64,000 nt of DNA, taken from Narthecium ossifragum (lineage: Eukaryota > Streptophyta > Magnoliopsida > Dioscoreales > Nartheciaceae). The position numbers and the translations under genes are program-made. Under the pieces are notes generated by a model, which saw nothing but the letters and a program-made list of their open reading frames with translations, was not told where the DNA came from and ran no database searches. Below, in pieces: positions 9,926 to 21,175 of the stretch. Within the stretch, counting starts at the first letter, position 1; every line of letters begins with the position of its first letter. Location of the stretch: positions 3,926,130 through 3,990,129 of the forward strand of contig OY986966.1 of NCBI GenBank assembly GCA_963920575.1. Reading direction: 5' to 3'.

Positions 9926-11826
9926 ATTGGTTGCTTATATTGTGCGATTGTGCCTTTGCGACTATGGTATTGTGCGATTGTATGTATGTTATTGTCTACA
10001 GATGTTCGTATGGTATTGTACGATTGTACCTATGGTATTGTGCGATTGTACGTATGGTATTGTCCGATTGTACGTATGGTATTGTCCGATTGTGCCATTG
10101 ATTGGTATTGTGCGATTGTGCATGTGACTATGTTATTGTGCGATTGTGCTTCTGGTATTATGTGATTGTACCTATGGTATTGTGTGATTGTACCTATGGT
10201 ATTGTGCGATTGTGCTTATGGTATTGTGCGATTGTAATTATGGTATTGTGTGATTGTGCCCGTGACTGGTAATTGTGCGATTGTACCTATTTTATTGTGC
10301 GATTGTGATTATGGTATTATGCGATTGTACCTATGGTATTATGCGATTGTGCCCGTATATGGTATTGTGCGATTGTGCCCGTGTATGGTATTGTGCGATT
10401 GTGCCCGTGTATGGTATTGTGCGATTGTGCCCGTGTATGGTATTGTGCGATTGTGCCTATGTAACTATGGCATTATGGGTATTGTGTGATTGTGACTGTG
10501 ACTGTTATTGTGTGATTGTGCTTATGGTATTGTGCGATTGTACTTATGGTATTGTGTGATTGTGCCCGTGTCTGGTAATTGTGCGATTGTACTTATGTTA
10601 TTGTGCGATTGTGCCTATGGTATTGTGTGATTGTACATATGGTATTGTGAGGTTGTGCCCGTGTATGGTATTGTGCGATTGTGCCTATGTAACTATGGTA
10701 TTGTGGGATTGTACGTATGGTATTGTGTGATTGTACGTATGGTATTGTGCGATTGTGCCTATGATTGGTATTGTGCGATTGTGCCTACGGTATTGTGCGA
10801 TGGTACTTATGATATTGTGCGATTGTACTTATGTTATTGTGTGATTGTACTTATATTACTGTGCGATTGTACTTATGATATTGTGCGATTGTACTTATGA
10901 TATTATGCGATTGTACTTATGTTATTGTGCGATTGTACTTATGTTATTGTGTGATTGTACTTATGTTATTGTGTGATTGTACTTATGATATTGTGCGATT
11001 GTGCTTATGGTATTGTGTGATTGTATCTATGTATGTATGGTATTGTGCGATTGTACCTATGATATTGTGCGATTGTACTTATGTTATTGTGCGATTGTGC
11101 CTATGGTATTGTGTGATTGTACCTATATATGTATGGTATTGTGCGATTGTACCTATGATATTGTACGATTGTACTTATGTTATTATGCGATTGTGTCTAT
11201 GGTATTGTGTGATTGTACCTATATATGTATGTATGTATGTATGGTATTGTGCGATTGTGTGATTGTACATATGTATGTATGTTATTGTACGATTGTACTT
11301 ATGTTATTGTGCGATTGTACTTATGATATTGCGCGATTGTACTTATATTATTGTGCGATTGTGCCTATGGTATTGTGTGATTGTACTTATGATATTGTGT
11401 GATTGTACTTATGTTATTGTGCGATTGTGCCTATGGTATTGTGTGATTGTACCTATGTATGTATGGTATTATGTGATTGTACATATGCATGTATGTATGG
11501 TATTGTGCGATTGTGCCTATGGTATTGTGTGATTGTACCTATGTGTGTATGGTTTTGTGCGATTGTACTCATGATATTGTGCGATTGTACTTATGTTATT
11601 ATGCGATTGTACCTATAGTATTGTGTGATTGTACCTATGGTATTGTGCGATTGTGCCCGTGTATGGTATTGTGTGATTGTGCCTATGTAACTATGGTATT
11701 GTGGGATTGTATGTATGGTAGTGTGTGATTGTACGTATGGTATTGTGCGATTGTGCCTATGATTGGTATTGTGCGATTGTGCCTACGGTATTGTGCGATT
11801 GTACTTATGATATTGTGCAATTGTTA
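9926..11826 (+). repeat. 22-bp minisatellite, about 1.9 kb
   Basis: Tandem copies of a 22-bp unit with core TATTGTGCGATTGTRC followed by CTATGG-like spacers. There are variants such as GATATTG and TTATTG, and inserted GTATGTAT runs. Because 22 is not a multiple of three and the unit lacks stops, all plus-strand frames stay open for long runs. The long Cys/Val/Leu/Tyr-rich open frames here are by-products of the repeat, not genes. The array lies inside the composite element. Confidence 0.95.
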
Positions 11827-12214
11827 TTTGGATAGAGTTGCTTGTTATTTGGATGCCATTATCTACAACAGCTAAGAATAGAAAATTTAGAAAGAAGAGC
11901 CAACCTTAGTTGTGCTCATATTAAGCAAATGGATCTTATGGAACATCAAAAGTGCTTTCCATTTAAATATGAGCAATCACTCTTACAGAAACAAATATAA
12001 TTAAAATGTGCATGACAATTAGGACAATTTGTATGATACCAATAGTGCCTATAAACAATATATTTTCAGCTTATCATCCACTCGGTTTATACCCTTGCCC
12101 GTAAAATTTCCATCCAAAGACTGCATGCTCAGAATGGTCAGATGACTCGTAAGACGCATTTATCTAGTCTTCTCAGAAGGACCAGAATCGTCACTGAGAA
12201 TTAGCTTCTAGTTT
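11827..12214. other. No gene seen between minisatellite and TruA copy
   Basis: AT-rich. Nothing recognisable. Confidence 0.35.
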
Positions 12215-14130
12215 TCACATCCAAAATCCTTGCAACTGCAAAGAAGGCGATTAACATGTTAACAATTGAGGATATGAGATCATTTTTTGCATGTAATAAG
12301 TACCACACTAGAGAAGCAGGAAAATACCATTAGTAGGAGACAAGTCCCGAGTTCCAACGCATTTCATGATACCAACAAGCAGTCTTACCAGCAAAAGCGT
12401 GAGCAGCTCTTAAACCAAATATTCAAGGGTTCCAAATGAATTAGCACCATGAATGACACTTGCGTGTGCTCTAAGGCTCTGAATCTAGCATGAAAATCTG
12501 CAGGAACACATCGAACATCAATTACCATTATATCACCTTCATTTTTCTGTAATAAAAAATAAAGAACAAATGAAGATTTAAACTGTTAACAAGCAACAAA
12601 ACCATTTTCAAAATTTCAGGAATATATAGTAAAGACAAACGCTCAGGATAAGAACATACTAACATGGTTCGTACAAATGCTAAATGTTAACATCTTTATA
12701 TTGTTTTTACGACCAAAGTGCACATTCATATGGAATTAGTGGACAATAATAGGCAGAGAGAATAGTGGGCAGAGAAATAGCAACTTCAAGTAATATTCTT
12801 TAACCAAGCTCATGCTCAAATAGATTAGAATTTTAAGTGACTAAAAGTCAGAGTGCATATGCAGCTCTACATTACAAACTTACAGTTCGACTGGAGCAAT
12901 GAATGGAAACTGGTTGTCTGACAAACTTATGGAAAGCCTCCTACATAACCAAAATGCAAGCAATATCAGCAAATCAGTCTACTTCCAAAATCATGAGAGA
13001 AATCTGGAAACTAAGATACATTCCATATGTCTATGAATAAAAGAATTGGAGAATGGACAAGTCATATGATCTATACTTTTAAATGCTAATTTTTTTTTAA
13101 AAACAAATAGCAAGAAGTTCAACCAGCCAAAGTAGCAACAGACTCCTAACACAATAACCCATGATCCCATACCCTTGCTAACAACAAATCATGAATTAGA
13201 GCACAAATGCTCAAAAATTTCAAAATCAACTCTTTAAAAGCTGAGATCTTTCACTCAATTTCCAAGGCCATCCTACTACGCAACATTCAATTTATAAACC
13301 AATTACTCATGACACTAGATCATTCTACTAAACCGAACCAAAAAATATAGCAATAACAACTATACTTTTCAACACCGATTCTTTGTTATACTCGCAAAGG
13401 CATCGTACAAATTCACACTAACTGCCAACCCATACAATTCATTGGGCAATTAATTTTATAAGAAAAGGCCACCAATTGGAGGGAGAAAAGCACTAACAAA
13501 ATTCAATACCAATTCTCCCAGACCCAAGTTTTTTCAACGCAATTTAACAAACTCAACCTTCCCCATGATCCAAAAAGCAGTCATGTAAAATCAAACCACG
13601 AGGTACAACAAAGACACTAACAAATTTAACTTTACACTCGCCAAAAGCTCAAACTTTTCCAACGAATCACGCCAAATTCAAGCCGCCCATCATAGCACTC
13701 GATCTTAAAACGAATTCCCTTGGCCCCCAATCTAGTCCACTAAAACCAAATAAAAAATTCAAATCAAACCAACTCATAGGAGGGTTACAGTGGCAAAGAC
13801 CACACACCTCAAGAACGCCCATGACGGTGCGGCAATTGGGCTCCTTCTGGGACCCCGAGAAGCGTGCCCCAATGTACTCTACCGCGAACAAGTACCTCTG
13901 AATCCTAGGGTATTGGCTCATCCCCACGACCTCTTCTCCTTTGCTGCCTTCTTCCCCCATAAAGGCCTCTGAGACTTGGTTGGCTTCGAGGGCTGGGAAG
14001 GCGACTCAAGAGGTCTCTTGGAATCGAGATCGAAATCTGAAGCAGATGAGATCATTGGGGACGAATGCATCTTCGAGGATAAAACCTTCCAAAGAAGAGG
14101 GCTTTGGGGTTTTAGGATTTTGTAAACCAA
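12215..14130 (-). pseudogene. tRNA pseudouridine synthase (TruA-like) pseudogene, copy B
   Basis: Read on the minus strand. Exon 1 (about 14130-13800) encodes a basic N-terminus (SKRPLESPSQPSKPTKSQRP) and then, in a different frame, RIQRYLFAVEYIGARFSGSQ. The shift is near 13915, at RSWG. A second exon near 12950-12890 reads EAFHKFVRQPVSIHCSSRT, the segment just before the catalytic Asp of TruA. The Asp-bearing exon was not found. A third piece near 12545-12420 reads VIDVRCVPADFHARFRALEH before decaying. A last piece near 12400-12215 reads LLVGIMKCVGTRDLSPT and VARILDVKT. The frameshift and missing catalytic exon mark it as non-functional. A terminal-core repeat (14215-14247) sits just upstream of exon 1. 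Confidence 0.75.
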
Positions 14131-14214
14131 AACCCTAGTAGGATGTCAATGGAGACAAGGGAATGATATATATGCGGCAATGAGTTGGCTATGTTATTTA
14201 CGATTATACCCTGA

Positions 14215-14247
14215 CACATCGGATCGGTGTTTTACACCGATCCAGTC
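14215..14247 (-). repeat. Internal copy of the composite element's terminal core
   Basis: On the minus strand it starts GACTGGATCGG and continues GTGTAAAACACCGATC and ATGTG. It matches 29 of 33 positions of the inner part of the right terminus (28848-28890). The outer ten bases are replaced by the TruA copy A exon. Confidence 0.65.
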
Positions 14248-14790
14248 ATACTTTACATGCCTTAGGTAGAGACCACAAGCAGGTGCCATAGGACTTACAG
14301 CAGTGACTGTTTTCACACCCAAAATCCTTGCAACTGCAAAGAAGGTGATGAACATGCTAACATTTGAGGATATGAGATCATTTTTTGCAAGTAATAAGTT
14401 CCACACAACAGAACAGGAAAATACCATAAGTAAGAGACAACTCCCCAGTTCCAACGCATTTCAGGACACCAACAAGCAGTCTTACCTGCAAAAGTGTTCC
14501 ATTCAAATCGCAACCTATAGAGCTTCATTATGAGATGCGAAGATTTCATCCTCAACCAGCAGATTTTTAGGTCAAACAAACCTAGAACTAGAAGAATAAA
14601 TAAATTACCTGGTGGTATAGAAAGGAGCGCGCTCTGACTGTTATGACAAAACAGAGATGCCGAGTTCTTTGTCCAAATACTCTAGCACTAGAGTTCCGAG
14701 TGTCATCATCACATATTTTTAAACATTGTGTTGATGACTTGAGCTCTGATGTATTAGAGTCTACAAGAGTTCTATCGCACGGTTTCATGT
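14248..14790 (-). pseudogene. TruA-like pseudogene, copy A (C-terminal exons only)
   Basis: On the minus strand, one exon (about 14790-14612) ends CFVITVRARSFLYHQ, a conserved TruA block. The next piece (near 14490) reads VRLLVGVLKCVGTGELSLT across its start. The last exon (about 14338-14248) reads VARILGVKTVTAVSPMAPAC and GLYLRHVKYD, the usual C-terminal end of plant TruA-like proteins. The frame then runs straight into the terminal-core repeat. The 5' exons are absent: upstream sequence is interrupted at 15212 by the LTR retrotransposon, and no TruA exons were recognised beyond it. Confidence 0.75.
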
Positions 14791-15212
14791 TTCAGTCCAC
14801 ATTGGATGGGAAGTAAAGAAATGGAAACTTCAAAAATGCTAAGTTCATCCAAGGTTCTAATAGGAAAGTTTGCATGTGCTTCACCAAATTAGCATTAAGG
14901 GCTAAATTATTCAATCTGCTGGATAAGTTAAAGAAGAAAGTCATTATACCAATTAGTTACTTTGGAAAAGTTAAATTAACAGATCCGCTTGAATCCTTAA
15001 TCATATAATTCCTGAAGATCGATAAATCAAGATCATATATTATTCTGAACAAAGTCCTTGAATATTTAGCAACCTCAACAAAATTGTACTTCAGTTAGCA
15101 ATGAGACCATAAATAGAGTCATGATCTTCCAACAAAGGATCATGAAGTTAGATTGTTGACAAATAAAAAAATGATAGACAACAAAAAGACAGACACATAT
15201 TCCATGGGCTAC
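14791..15212. other. No gene seen; left flank of the LTR element
   Basis: AT-rich sequence with no recognised TruA exons. It resumes at 26409 after the retrotransposon. Confidence 0.35.
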
Positions 15213-16766
15213 TGACGCGCCCAAACCACTCGTCGTTAAAAGTGACTAGGGCATCAAAGATTACAATTTATACCGAATCCTAACTAACTACTACGTAGCT
15301 AGCGGGAGTCCGGGTCGATCCGCAGGGAAATGAGAAATGACTAACGTACTCGATAGATAACTCCAAACAACTAGCTAAACTGATTTGGGTTTTGGATTAA
15401 TGTATATTAAAGCAATTAACTAAGTGAAGAGAAATATAACTAATATAGAGAGGTCTTGGGATCTCCATTTCAATGTAAGTTCTAATGTAGCCTCCTAAGG
15501 AATTGAGGTGTGTAATCCAGTCGGGACGATCGAAATCAAGAAGTCGACAAGCGGGTGATTAGCCTCACTTATCGCTCAACGGAAGTCGGGTTAGGATCAT
15601 CCGCCGGAAATAATCACATTCACAAAGTCGACGAATGAGTGATTAGCTTCTATCGTCGCTAACGAACCTTCGATTAAGATCGATTCGTCGCAAGAAAAAG
15701 ATATTGCATGGAGTCGGGCATTGGATCGAGATGGTTCTAGCACCTCGAATCCAACGCAAGAGAAAGATAGAATGGATCCTTTGATTAGAGAGATAGGGAT
15801 GGTTCTAGCATCCCTAATCTCTAATCTAGGGCTAGTAATCCTCCCAATGTCATTGGATGTGTTTCTAGCACATCCAACTCATTGGGGCATAACAACAAAC
15901 ACCTATCATGCACAAGTCCTAACTCATACCAAAGAAAGGCATTCATCCATTCAACATATGAAATCCATGTACAAAGATAGAGAAATAATGCTCAAATCCA
16001 TACAATAGATCAATCCCTAAAGATTACACATCAAAACCCTAAGAAAACTACAAAAGAATCCTACAACTACATGGAAATCCCAAGAGATAGGAAGTTAGCT
16101 ACTCATCTTGGTTGGATCCATGGATGGAGGTTGATGAAGCTCCCCTCCCATGGATTCCCTCCAAGAAGTCCTCCTCTCAATTGGGTAAGAAACCTAAAAG
16201 GGCTGGAGAAAACTAAGAGAAGACCCCTAAAATCCCCCCTAATGGGTCTATTTATAGTAAACAAGCCTCCCCCACTCGGATTAGATCTGAGCCATTGATT
16301 TTGCTCGGCTGGCATCAAAGGATCGATCCTCATAGGGTGAAGGATCGATCATTCGCTTCGTGTGATCGCTGGTCCCCGTGAAGGATCGATCCTCCCATAG
16401 GAAAGGATCGATCTTTTCTTCTTGAATTCTGGCTGCGCCCCGATTAAGATCGATCCTCTAAAATTTGCGTTCTGTCACTGAGAAAATGCGCAAAAATGAT
16501 CGATCCTCTCATGCCATAGGATCGATCCTTGTTGTCCTGATTGACTCCTTCTTAAAGCACTTCAAAGGATCGATCCTTCATCAATACAGGATCGATCTTC
16601 TTCATAAAAACTGGCCCGAATGACATCGTTTAAGCTCGGAACTTGATCCAATCCTCGTTGAGGGCACTTGCACCTGTAATAGGGTAAAATCCATCAGTAA
16701 GGCCTTGCTCGGAGACTAACAAGGCCAAGTTAAAAGGGTGATTTATACACTTTTCACGTCTTATCA
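15213..16766 (-). repeat. 3' LTR (left-hand copy, 1554 bp)
   Basis: Begins TGACGCGCCC and ends CGTCTTATCA. It is 22 bp shorter than its partner because one GATCGATCC-containing unit has been lost near 16445. It contains a TATA box (TATAAATAG on the minus strand near 16249) and a run of paired GATCGATC sites (16316-16600). Confidence 0.93.
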
Positions 16767-16782
16767 CACCCCCTAACTTGAA
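16767..16782 (-). promoter_or_regulatory. Polypurine tract next to the 3' LTR
   Basis: On the minus strand AAGTTAGGGGGTG immediately precedes the LTR. This is the expected site for plus-strand DNA priming of the retroelement. Confidence 0.75.
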
Positions 16783-17252
16783 CTTTGCTAGTCCTCGAGC
16801 AAAGCAAAAGAAAAATAACTAGAAGGGAAAGAGAAGAAATAAGAAACTCAAAAAGAGCAATCCCCCGATCAACAATTAGTCACTTCTCATAAAGCTTTGG
16901 TTCTTATACGATCAAAATTCATTCATATGCACACATAGATTCAAATGCATAGCTCCATCCATCAACCCATAGCACAAGTAAAATGCAAGCGAATAATTCC
17001 ATCAATAGCATCATTCAAACACTTCAAAGCACTTGAACAAGATTAAAGCTCATCTAAGCGATCCGTGTAGTGAAAGTCGCTACTCAAGTATTCGGGGTCT
17101 CATAGTCATTCAAGTAGGGTTCCCATCAAAACTAGACATCCTTAGTGCTTTACACCGGTTGAACAAATGACAAGTTTTTATTTAAAGTAAAATCTTTGTT
17201 CTTCTTTCTTTTCTTTTCTCTTTTTTCTTTTTTTTTTCTTTGACTAAAACCA

Positions 17253-17610
17253 GTGGTCGTGCAATGCCATGATCCCTTAGGCTTTCTACTAGGCCCATGT
17301 AACAGGATTTAGGCCAGTGGCTCCTCGGTCAGATGACCTAAAGGCACTGGGTGTTGAGACACCCCTCGGGCTTAATTTCCCGAACCTAGCAGGCCACGAA
17401 TCACAGCTAACCAACAAGCTTTTATTTGATACTAGTGTGACCGTGCAATGCCTTGATCCCTTAAGCTTTCTACTAGGCCCATTTAACGAGTGTTAAATCA
17501 ATGACTCCCAAGCCAGATGGCTTTGGGGCATTAGGTGTTGAAGCACCCCTCGGGTCTAACTACTCGAGCCTAGAAGGCTACGAATCAAGACTAGTCACTT
17601 TTATTAACCT
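17253..17610. repeat. Diverged 184-bp tandem duplication in the retroelement
   Basis: Two units share GTGCAATGCC, TGATCCCTTA, GCTTTCTACTAGGCCCAT and ACACCCCTCGGG-type phrases in the same order. The first begins near 17253 and the second near 17437. The region lies between the 3' LTR and the downstream ORF and has no coding sign. Confidence 0.7.
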
Positions 17611-17984
17611 GGCTCTCGGCCTCTAACTTGGCTTCGAACCCTACTACAAGTCATCTCAATCGAGTGTAAATAGCCTTGGACTCCCAATCTATCAAGGTCC
17701 CCCAATTAAACACTACTTGCCCCCTCATACAAGTGTAAGTGCACAAGTGGATTGGATCACTTAAATGTCCTTAATGCATGACAAGAAGAATTAAAGTAGA
17801 AGAATAACACTACTCATGAAATGATTTGCCAAATTTTACAAAGCATGAGAATCAAGATGAATTATGCAATAGTCATCCATGCTAGCATACGAGTTAAAAT
17901 TTTTTTCGCATATTTACCAATCAAATAAACGTGTGACTAACTGTAGATCGATCACAGGTTATCTATAAACATGATGCAATCATA

Positions 17985-17995
17985 CCCCCTAACTT
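17985..17995 (-). repeat. Second polypurine-tract-like motif
   Basis: The minus strand reads AAGTTAGGGGG, the same 11-mer as at the terminal polypurine tract 1.2 kb away. Similar flanking words (GTCCTCAAGC versus GTCCTCGAGC) follow on the plus strand, so the tract and its neighbourhood seem duplicated. Confidence 0.55.
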
Positions 17996-18608
17996 AAGCG
18001 GGTTTGTCCTCAAGCACGGAAGAAGGATAAAGTGTAGAGATAACCTTGTGACGAAATGGGCGAAAATGTAACCTTGACGAAAGATATGAAAGGAGTTAGG
18101 GTCAAGGTTAGTCGTGAAAAACCGTATTGTTGTGATGTCAAAATGTCGTATTTTGTGTTGCTATCCATAGCTCGTATGCCCTGTAAAAACATAGAGCAAA
18201 TACCACCCATAGCATTATGGAAATCAAAGAATAGATATGAAAAATTTTGAGAAAAATTGGGCAGCATTCCCTCTATTTATTCAATACGCCCAAGGGTTGT
18301 ACAAAGATGCCATTTGCATCCAACATGTTCAAATTGAAATACAGAAATGTAACTACATCCAACCATCATTTACAAGCATCCATCCATCCATCTTTATCAG
18401 TTACATAGCCACATCCACACATACACACACACACCCGGGGCACACCCCCACCGCCAAAAATCATGTATATATATATCCACTATCAATGATGTTAACCATA
18501 TACAAAAGTGGAGCAATGGAGTACAAAAAGTTACCCACCCTCCAAACACAAAAAGAGATACACTCCAACCATCCAGAAAATACAGAAAATACCCCTAGAT
18601 ATAGTCTA

Positions 18609-20024
18609 TCATCCCTGAGGTGCCGGCTCTGAACAAGTAAACGGATGGGAAGAAGCGAGATCTGTGACAGGTGGAGGAGGAGGGTGGATGGCGTCGAGAC
18701 GGGCGAGGATACTCGACGTGACCTGGTGTAGGGCGCCGATGCGCGCGTCTACCGCGTCCAACCGCTGCAGCACCGCGTCCTGGAATGCCCGATGCTCCCT
18801 ATAGATCTCACCCATAGTCGGGTGCTCAACAGGCCCGAACTCTGGGGTCGACTGGGTCCTACTGGGTCTCGGCTGAGGACGAGGATGGCCGGCTCTCCTC
18901 ATATAGCTAAGGACCTTGGCCCAGGTGGCCTTACCGAAGCGGGCAAACCTGAAGGCCGCGTCCGAAACAGTAGGCTCGCCCTCAGGGACTAGGTCCTGGC
19001 TAGCGAGAAAAGCCGAAATAAGGCAGGGGTGCGGGACGGGTTTATCGTTAAAACTGTCTGATCGGTCCCGAACCGCTCCACAATAAAACTGAGACATGTC
19101 CTCGATGACCTGCTGGGCCAAGTCGATCGACCACGACTTAGCCAAAAACCATAGTGAACACAACCACTTGCCAGTCCTATACTGGGCGTGGCCGGTTTGG
19201 TAAATGTTTCGGCGGAAGATATCGTCGATCAACCACATCTGAGGGGGCAGCTCTGCCCGCACAAATTTGCCCTCTCCTGTGCGATCTGGGTGGAGAAGCA
19301 GTTGGGCATCCACCTCATGAGGCAGCTCCTCAGGGGTGGCTCGGTGGAGACCAGGGGAGTGGCGAGGGACACCCAAGAGGGCAGCCACGTCCCGGGCAGT
19401 GAACGTGATATCCTCGCCGTCAATGATCGAAGTGAAGCCCAAGGCCCGGCTCGGGGCATCACCAGCCTCGTCCCTCTCATTACCGCAGGGTATAGCCTTC
19501 ATGTTCTGGTAGAACATGCAGGCCAGCCGTGGGTAAACAGTGGTGGAGGGGGTGCAGAAGGGCAGCCAGCCGCGGGCTTCCAGTGTGGCGACGGAATCTT
19601 GCGCATGCTCGATCGTGCGGAAGAAGGAGACGTCAAAGGTGTACTCGAGGCGTACCTCCCGTCGCCACTGCGGATCTAAGCCTCGAACATCAGTGGGCGC
19701 AGTGGAGGGCTTGGGCTTCTTCAGCTTCTTGGATCGGCGCGGATTGGATGACGAAGGGGCAGCGGAGGCTTTCCTCTTGGAAGCTGCCGGAGCTGTGGAT
19801 GAAGTGGCAGGGGCACGCGAGGCACGGACCGGCCGTGTAGGAGGAGAAGGTGAATCAGTGGCCGGCCCAGAGGAAGATGAAGAGGATGCCGCCTGCGATG
19901 ATGGTGTGGAAGAAGCTTGCCTGGCTGGAGAGGAAGATGGAGAGGATGCAGCCTTGCCCTTCCCGGTGGCCTTCTTGATGGCGGCGGTGTGCTTGCGAAC
20001 CATCGGAGCTGAGGATGGCAGCAA
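18609..20024 (-). CDS. Retroelement ORF2, putative plant transposon protein
   Basis: A 471-residue uninterrupted frame. The first ~105 residues are low-complexity (Ser/Ala/Pro/Lys-rich), ending in a basic RRSKKLKKPKP stretch that could act as a nuclear signal. The folded part has RLACMFYQNMKAIP, DGEDITFTARDVAALLGVPR and a region around QMWLIDDIFRRNIYQTGHAQ. This pattern is typical of the plant-transposon-protein domain that lies downstream of pol in Athila/Calypso-type elements. Its function is unknown. The last ~60 residues before a Pro-rich tail look like a short coiled coil (AFQDAVLQRLDAVDARIGAL). The ORF is intact although pol is missing, which suggests recent mobilisation or expression selection. 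Confidence 0.7.
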   Translation of the reverse strand: MLPSSAPMVRKHTAAIKKATGKGKAASSPSSSPARQASSTPSSQAASSSSSSGPATDSPSPPTRPVRASRAPATSSTAPAASKRKASAAPSSSNPRRSKKLKKPKPSTAPTDVRGLDPQWRREVRLEYTFDVSFFRTIEHAQDSVATLEARGWLPFCTPSTTVYPRLACMFYQNMKAIPCGNERDEAGDAPSRALGFTSIIDGEDITFTARDVAALLGVPRHSPGLHRATPEELPHEVDAQLLLHPDRTGEGKFVRAELPPQMWLIDDIFRRNIYQTGHAQYRTGKWLCSLWFLAKSWSIDLAQQVIEDMSQFYCGAVRDRSDSFNDKPVPHPCLISAFLASQDLVPEGEPTVSDAAFRFARFGKATWAKVLSYMRRAGHPRPQPRPSRTQSTPEFGPVEHPTMGEIYREHRAFQDAVLQRLDAVDARIGALHQVTSSILARLDAIHPPPPPVTDLASSHPFTCSEPAPQG

Positions 20025-20419
20025 GGGGGAACTGGATCAACGAAGGTGGCCGGCGACGATGAGCTTGAAGGATGAGGCGGCACCGGCGGCTCGATGGAAG
20101 GTGATGACGAAATGTGGACGGCGCCGGGGTCGATTGAGGGAAGTGGAGTGAAGGGAAGGGGTAGTGGAGGTACTGGGAGGTGGAGGGCGGCGGCGATTTG
20201 CGCCGGAGGCGAAAGGATCCCGCCGATCACGGAGATGTGAGAGGCGGTGGGGTAAATGTGGAGGATGGGAGCTCGATCGAGAGGTAAAGGGAGGTGAAGG
20301 GTGGTCGCGGACACCTTGGGAAGGTAGGTGGCGGTGAAATCCGGCCAGAGGAGAGGGTGGCGCACCGGTTGGAGGCGGCGAAGAAGAGATGTGGCATCCG
20401 GGCGAACAGGGGAAGGGGG

Positions 20420-20850
20420 AGAGATGATCGATCTTAGGGCTTGGGGCCCTAAGTCGATCTCCCGCGGCTATATATTTTTTTAACCATCCCCGCAAAAGAT
20501 CGATCTCTTGAGAGAGGGAAGATCGATCTTTTGAACACGTGGCAGCATCATAACGGTTCTCACTTAAGTCGTGCTGACGTGTATAAGTAAGTAAGATCGA
20601 TCTTTCTATGCTCAAGGATCGATCATCCAGAAACCATCCCTCTGTCACGAATAAATTCGCAAAAATGATCGATCATGAGGGATAGAAGGATCGATCTTCT
20701 CAAAACCAACCCTCTGTCACGAATAAATTCGCAAAAATGATCGATCATGAGATATTGAAGGATTGATCACTCGCCCCCAGGTTCCAGCGTACATTCAATC
20801 GGACATAAAGGATCGATCCTCACCGCTTGGAGGATCGATCTTTTATGTAC
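20420..20850. repeat. Internal cluster of GATCGATC motifs
   Basis: About ten GATCGATC or near-identical sites occur between the two ORFs, many in pairs 15-25 bp apart, e.g. around 20489/20520, 20594/20617, 20667/20690 and 20808/20830. The phrase CGAATAAATTCGCAAAAATGATCGATCATG-like is present twice. The same kind of cluster lies in both LTRs. Confidence 0.75.
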
Positions 20851-21175
20851 CAAAATGCAAAACTGGGCTGAAAACCTGGGAATTCACCCCATACACCAAT
20901 ACTAGGCTCCTTAGGCATGAAAATACCACCAAAACAGCCCTCCAAACCAAACAAAACATCAATCATCCCACAAATTCAACATACCATCTTGACATCACAA
21001 TTATTCAAACAAAGATCATTACAAAAACACACCAAAATCAAACATGCAAATAATGAGAAAAATAATCAATCATGCAAAGAAGAAATAACAACAAATTCAG
21101 AAAAATACGAAGAAAGGATGGGTTGCCTCCCACCAAGCGCTTGATTTACCGTCTCTAGCTCGACACAATGCGAAC

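Noticed and set aside
9811..11728. Long overlapping open frames rich in Cys, Val, Leu and Tyr
   Set aside because: They are by-products of the 22-bp tandem repeat, which lacks stops in every plus-strand frame. They have no start context and no splice or domain signals.
15721..16333. Open frames inside the LTRs, identical at 25341-25953
   Set aside because: They lie in the LTR, overlap the TATA/leader region and occur in both LTR copies. No retroelement protein is expected there.
18792..20648. Several 60-210 residue frames on both strands over 18.8-20.6 kb
   Set aside because: They are shadows of the GC-rich 471-residue retroelement ORF and its upstream region, with Pro/Arg/His-rich compositions and no recognisable domain.
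20420..20850. Possible CRISPR-like array from regularly spaced GATCGATC pairs
   Set aside because: The repeats are only 8-10 bp, spacing is irregular, and the context is a plant LTR retrotransposon.
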